10,239 bases of DNA, taken from NCBI GenBank assembly GCA_002331625.1, contig DCZN01000135.1:1-10239 (forward strand), given 5' to 3'. Under the pieces are notes generated by a model, which worked only from the letters and a program-made list of their open reading frames with translations, was not told where the DNA came from and did not search any database. This DNA is from Nitrospira sp. UBA2083 (GTDB lineage Bacteria > Nitrospirota > Nitrospiria > Nitrospirales > Nitrospiraceae). Within the stretch, counting starts at the first letter, position 1. Each line of letters begins with the position of its first letter. Positions 8,401 through 10,239 of the stretch are shown here, one piece after another. Both the position numbers and the translations under genes were made by a program.

Positions 8401-9372
8401 CAAACGGGTTTTGTGAATGTTGAGCACGGGAACTGCGATGCGCAGACCGGTCCCTGATCCACGGTTACTCTGACGGATGTCCGGCCGACCAGGATCTTCT
8501 CGACTGGGGCTCTGCATGAAGAATGACGGGGCCGTGCCGATATCTGGGAAGTTGGAGGGAATATTGATCCCCCCACGCTCAAATACACGGAAGATGTCTC
8601 CGGGCGGAAGAATCTCCCACCGAGGTAACGGCAAGAGAAACGGCAGCACGCCCTTCGCTAACTCGGACGCGGTTGGAGGCGGCGCCATCTGCACTTTCTG
8701 CGGAATACCATCAATCGAATAGCTTTCTCCAAGGAATGGGGTTTTCTGCGCCACAATGCCGTTGTTATAGGCTGCCGCCGTCCAGAACACGCCGGACGTC
8801 GTCATCGGACTTTTCGCAACTTGGTCCACCTCGGCTTGATGGCAAGCCCCACATGTCAATCGGGCTACGCGGAGATCTCCGGGATTGACAAAGCGAATAA
8901 ACTGCGGATCTTCTTGGTTGAGGAGCGTGTAGCTTTGCTGAGGATTCGCGGCGGACCGTTTTCCATCCGCATCACGCCATCGATCCGGATATCTCGGCTG
9001 AATATGGGCCTTGTCCTTAGCCTCCTCATAGGCGGCAGAACCAGACACCGTTCCCTTGGCGACGACGACGTACGCCTGACCACCATGGCAATCGACACAG
9101 GCCAATCGCACTGCTTGCGACACATGCATCGTGGGGGCATCGCTTTGTGTATGACAACTCACACATCCGGTGTTCTTCACAAGGACTTCCTCATCGGTCT
9201 GTCGAAGAATGTCACCGGGGAGACCCGCCATCGTCGACGAGTTTCCCGACTGCTCGGAGAGCCAGCAGCCCTGGAGTGACACGATGGTCCCTATGACTAC
9301 GACCAGACTGGCTAGCCCCCAACGTGTGATGCAAGAAGCGCGAATACCGTCATGTGGTTGCATATATTCCAT
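5449..9372 (-). CDS. Decaheme c-type cytochrome lipoprotein with C-terminal LVIVD-repeat beta-propeller
   Basis: 1307 residues. The N-terminus has a hydrophobic stretch (about 19-34) followed by a lipobox-like LQGC with Cys36, so it is probably a lipoprotein. Ten CxxCH heme-binding motifs are visible, at residues 70-74, 92-96, 174-178, 346-350, 403-407, 556-560, 583-587, 699-703, 710-714 and 821-825. From about 918 onward six LVIVD-type repeats follow, at about 928-946, 1013-1031, 1065-1082, 1108-1125, 1150-1168 and 1199-1217, for example YAYVAAGAEGLVIIDIEKP; these predict a beta-propeller. Only three Cys lie outside heme motifs (14, 36, 1070). Inferred role: electron transfer or redox chemistry at the cell envelope, anchored by lipid, with the propeller docking a partner or substrate. 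Orientation (periplasmic or surface) cannot be read from the sequence. The ATG at 9372 has AGGA three bases upstream; Met4 (ATG 9363) is an alternative start with better spacing. It follows the porin-like gene by 16 bases. The enzymatic substrate, if any, is unknown. Confidence 0.9.
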   Translation of the reverse strand: MEYMQPHDGIRASCITRWGLASLVVVIGTIVSLQGCWLSEQSGNSSTMAGLPGDILRQTDEEVLVKNTGCVSCHTQSDAPTMHVSQAVRLACVDCHGGQAYVVVAKGTVSGSAAYEEAKDKAHIQPRYPDRWRDADGKRSAANPQQSYTLLNQEDPQFIRFVNPGDLRVARLTCGACHQAEVDQVAKSPMTTSGVFWTAAAYNNGIVAQKTPFLGESYSIDGIPQKVQMAPPPTASELAKGVLPFLLPLPRWEILPPGDIFRVFERGGINIPSNFPDIGTAPSFFMQSPSREDPGRPDIRQSNRGSGTGLRIAVPVLNIHKTRLNDPHLSFLGTNDNPGDFRSSGCTACHVVYGNDRDPVNSGPYAKFGNRGKTQTDDPTIPKQEPGHPLRHQLTKAIPTSQCMVCHMHQPNVFVNTYLGYTMWDYETDGEAMWPKQQKYPTEEEKWRSLYRNPEEAATRGNWSDPEFLADVSKLNGRLKHTQFADYHGHGWNFRAVFKRDRKGNLLDDQGNVVSDVTSEKLQQAMQPRSEQEWEKGRPGIPVHLKDIHLEKGMHCADCHFASDSHGDGKLYGQYADAIGVTCADCHGTIREYATLKTSGPMSPPGGEDLKTGVTAFKQRRFEWRNGKLFQRSSVEKGKEWEVVQVKDTVDPASDWSKAHPKQAEQSRLAKTVQKDGNTWGTVPSAESKLAHPNEEVACFSCHLSWTTSCAGCHLPIKANWKKEANHFEGEETRNWASYNPQVARDDQFILGLHGTVKRGGEDKKLIAPVRSSSALVLSSENTNRERIYVQQPPIASSGYSSQAFAPHFPHTVRSTETKRCTDCHVSYENDNNAWLQQVLGQGTNFPNFIGRHAWVGEGKSGFEAVPVTEWDEPQAVIGSYLHKLAYPDYYADHVKQAREIPRFKDGRENAKHHGGNEILSLQLRGEYLYTANGTDGFRVYDVANVDNKGFSENLVTAPVSPLGQRTYVKSRYATAVVLPTTMPVSPSRQDRPEFQKKVKGNQEQVMHPLYRYAYVTDLYEGLLVVDVETLSDGDPDNNFLSRAATFNPNGVLNGATHITIAGHFAYISCERGVVVVSLDDPLNPKVVADFGAASLVKPGAVAVQFRYAFVLDEEGMKVVDVTNPEEPRPVEAATVRLQGGRDIYVARGYAYVAAGAEGLVIIDIEKPEQPRIDQRFTADGQINDAYSVRVGSTNASLFAYLADGKNGLRVIQLTSPQSQPNYYGFNPRPVPELIATYKTKGPAVALSKGLDRDRAVDESGHQVSVFGRLGSRPFNLDEQRKLYMRNGKLFTVRNEPPGPPESPQSR

Positions 9373-9388
9373 CCATCCTGGTTAAGCC

Positions 9389-10239
9389 CTAGAACGTCAG
9401 TGTTGCCGAGAAAAAGGCAGAGTAGCGGTCGCCACCCTGCTGAATATCCTTGAATCCTCCACCGGGGGTGAAGTAGGCAAACCCACCCGTCAACACGATG
9501 TTCTGATTCAAAAGCGGACGATAGATCAGACCGACACTGTAATCGGCGCCGATGGCACGCCGCACTTGGGGTTGGTGGAGCACATACTGGAGCGGTTCCG
9601 TCTCGGCAAACCACAAGTAATTAAAGTTCAAGATCCCTTTCAACTTGGGAGTCAGTTCGGCATCGAGTCCCACATTGGCGACGATGATGCCGGGGTTGAC
9701 GAACTGTGCCTGCCCTTGCGTCTTACTGCTCCGGAAGTCGTTGAGCAGGCTGAAGCGGTTGTTGAGCAGAATTCCGGTTTGCGTCAGGGCAATGCCTTGC
9801 CGATTGAAGAAGCTGAACCCGCTGCCGGCAAAATTTACGTTGTCGAGGATGGAGTCAAAGCCGCGGGCGGTCCTGTCCGTCGGATTTTTATCCCCCGACC
9901 CGTAGAAGACCGACACTTTGGGGCGCAACCAATCGATATCGTACGACACCTCGGCCGCCGCCATTTGGGCATTGATCGTCACTTCTCGTCCGGCAATCGT
10001 GTCGTGCGAGACGTTCCCGAGCACTTGATAAAATGCATGGGAGAGGTTGAACCGACCGATATGCCCGTCCCCCGCCCAACCCAAATAGTATGACCGGACA
10101 TCGTGTGGTCGAACATCCCCGATATTCGCCGGACGAACGAGAAACCCATTATTGTCGTACTGCTGCCCATTGGAATCGCCCGAGCCGGCATTATCACGGT
10201 CGTGATGGAAGCTGACCTGGGCGGTATATCCTTGCCAGA
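9389..10239 (-). CDS. Outer-membrane beta-barrel (porin-like) protein, C-terminal part; 5' end outside window
   Basis: The frame is open from the right edge to a TAG at 9391-9389, giving about 282 residues of the C-terminal part; the true start lies beyond the window. A TTG at 10084 is not needed as a start because coding continues upstream of it (for example GDVRPHDVRSYYLGWAGDG). Seen: alternating polar/aromatic strands separated by Gly/Asn/Asp-rich turns, no cysteines in the visible part, and a final strand ending FFSATLTF. A C-terminal Phe of this kind is the usual outer-membrane insertion signal recognised by the BAM machinery. The stretch GSGDKNPTDRTARGFDSI resembles the GDxNPxD...FD segment of alginate-export-type barrels, so an AlgE-like barrel is possible, but the assignment is from memory. 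The stop lies 16 bases before the decaheme lipoprotein start, so the two are very likely co-transcribed. It could be a porin partner of that cytochrome or an independent solute porin. Barrel fold fairly sure; substrate unknown. Confidence 0.75.
   Translation of the reverse strand, partial: WQGYTAQVSFHHDRDNAGSGDSNGQQYDNNGFLVRPANIGDVRPHDVRSYYLGWAGDGHIGRFNLSHAFYQVLGNVSHDTIAGREVTINAQMAAAEVSYDIDWLRPKVSVFYGSGDKNPTDRTARGFDSILDNVNFAGSGFSFFNRQGIALTQTGILLNNRFSLLNDFRSSKTQGQAQFVNPGIIVANVGLDAELTPKLKGILNFNYLWFAETEPLQYVLHQPQVRRAIGADYSVGLIYRPLLNQNIVLTGGFAYFTPGGGFKDIQQGGDRYSAFFSATLTF

Noticed and set aside
10082..10084. TTG as the start of the porin-like gene
   Set aside because: The same frame is open and barrel-like for another 51 codons up to the window edge, so the start lies outside.

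Overview
All four genes I can support lie on the minus strand and are packed head to tail, so they are described in transcription order, from high to low coordinates. The order is: (1) the 3' end of an outer-membrane beta-barrel gene (9389 to the right edge); (2) a very large lipoprotein with ten c-type heme motifs fused to a C-terminal LVIVD-repeat beta-propeller (5449-9372); (3) a two-partner-secretion outer-membrane transporter, TpsB/FhaC/ShlB type (3599-5359); (4) its secreted TpsA-type filamentous-haemagglutinin-like exoprotein (3590 to the left edge). The exoprotein gene is broken by an apparent one-base deletion near 1485. Gaps are 16, 89 and 8 bases, so the genes probably form one transcription unit or two abutting ones. 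No stretch over 300 bases lacks a gene. I saw no tRNA, rRNA, mobile element, CRISPR array or convincing terminator.

The source is a didermic (Gram-negative) bacterium: there is a lipobox, two outer-membrane barrels with terminal Phe, and a two-partner secretion system. The TpsA N-terminal NPTGFLFGP motif and the C-terminal RCAA...SSFVQTGRDGVPQ region resemble TpsA proteins of Nitrospira-like bacteria and cyanobacteria. Large heme/LVIVD proteins occur in environmental respiratory bacteria. A member of Nitrospirota is my best guess. It rests on remembered family resemblance, not on any search.

Working model (inference): the barrel and the decaheme lipoprotein form an outer-membrane electron-transfer or redox-enzyme module resembling porin-cytochrome conduits, with the propeller as a docking or catalytic platform. 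TpsB exports the beta-helical TpsA to the cell surface, where it could act in adhesion or biofilm contact. The co-location of a surface adhesin system with a multiheme outer-membrane module is the most interesting aspect. The frameshift means TpsA may be non-functional in this strain, or the missing base may be a sequencing error; the downstream frame stays open and family-like to the window edge.
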